Notes under the pieces: model-generated | The model's database searches: none | Seen by the model: the letters and a program-made list of their open reading frames with translations, nothing else | What the model was told of the DNA's origin: nothing | Translations under genes and position numbers: made by a program | Assembly: GCA_012511245.1 (NCBI GenBank) | Contig: JAAZGM010000363.1 | Location: forward strand, 1-15,149 | Direction: 5' to 3' | Source of the DNA: Methanomicrobiales archaeon | Lineage (GTDB): Archaea; Halobacteriota; Methanomicrobia; Methanomicrobiales; Methanoculleaceae | DNA length: 15,149 nucleotides | Shown here: positions 14,938 to 15,149 of the stretch, one piece after another | Numbering within the stretch: position 1 is the first letter of the stretch | Layout: every line of letters starts with the position of its first letter

Positions 14938-15149
14938 TCATTCTCTTTCCATTGTCAAGTATCTTTTGCCGGTGACCCATTCCTCGTTGATATCCATCAG
15001 GATGGCTCCGACCAGCCGGAGAAGGGATTCCTCATTCGGGAACACGCCTGCAACCTTGGTTCTTCGTTTTAGTTCTCTATTGACTCGCTCCATCATGTTC
15101 GTCGTTCTGAGCCGTTTCCCGTGCGGTTTTGGGAATGCCGTATAACTCA
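14938..15149 (-). CDS. IS256/mutator-family transposase, 3' end (cut by window edge)
   Basis: On the minus strand the frame entering at the right edge reads 69 residues to a TGA at 14940-14938. The sequence RLRTTNMMERVNRELKRRT, then GVFPNEESLLRLV and EEWVTGKRYL, is the characteristic C-terminal end of IS256-type (mutator) transposases: TTN, ERxNRExxRR and FPN in order. These are DDE transposases that move insertion sequences by cut-and-paste or circle intermediates; the catalytic Asp and Glu residues lie outside the window. The frame is open throughout the visible part. The IS end should lie between 14938 and the transporter promoter (about 14850), but with only one end visible I cannot define the terminal inverted repeat. 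Confidence 0.9.
   Translation of the reverse strand, partial: SYTAFPKPHGKRLRTTNMMERVNRELKRRTKVAGVFPNEESLLRLVGAILMDINEEWVTGKRYLTMERE

Noticed and set aside
1..15149. CRISPR array or long tandem repeats
   Set aside because: No regularly spaced direct repeats were seen anywhere in the window.

Overview
The window looks like part of a methanogenic archaeon's chromosome, probably of the Methanomicrobiales type. This is an inference from archaeal TATA-box promoters, a tyrosine integrase with a C-terminal zinc ribbon, an archaeal-type tRNA-Leu fragment, and a nickel/peptide ABC uptake locus that carries the remains of a methyltransferase gene. No 16S rRNA or methanogenesis gene is present, so the taxon cannot be fixed.

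Left part (1-8920) is a genomic island. It opens with a 3' fragment of a tRNA-Leu(UAG) gene on the minus strand (77-126), the usual scar left when an element integrates into a tRNA gene. Immediately inside lies an intact tyrosine recombinase (187-1332). After about 300 bases containing a 16-bp perfect palindrome and a TATA-type promoter comes a tight four-gene plus-strand operon (1640-8920). It encodes a PD-(D/E)XK-like nuclease candidate, a protein with a SUKH (SMI1/KNR4)-like N-terminus and an unrecognised C-terminal part, an unrecognised 377-residue protein with a conserved-looking Rossmann-like C-terminus, and a 1253-residue DEAH-type helicase with an N-terminal zinc-ribbon-like motif and a long C-terminal extension. 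The genes overlap or nearly touch, so they are probably co-transcribed and act together. I do not recognise the combination as a named system. Nuclease plus helicase plus accessory proteins beside an integrase at a tRNA site suggests an anti-phage or anti-plasmid defence module. The operon is visibly more AT-rich than the integrase gene.

Right part (9118-14767) is a minus-strand ABC transporter locus of the nickel/peptide/opine family. In transcription order it has a lipoprotein solute-binding protein (14767-13187), a decayed gene (about 13183-12611), two permeases (12480-11533 and 11545-10733) and two ATPases (10736-9789 and 9813-9118). The decayed gene retains a class I SAM-dependent methyltransferase signature split across reading frames, with glycine-motif residues mutated. 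The transporter genes themselves look intact. A TATA box and a strong Shine-Dalgarno site precede the binding-protein gene.

At the far right edge (14938-15149, minus) is the 3' end of an IS256/mutator-type transposase, so an insertion sequence abuts the transporter promoter region. The island operon and the transporter locus converge on a 197-base gap (8921-9117) in which I see no convincing gene or strong terminator.
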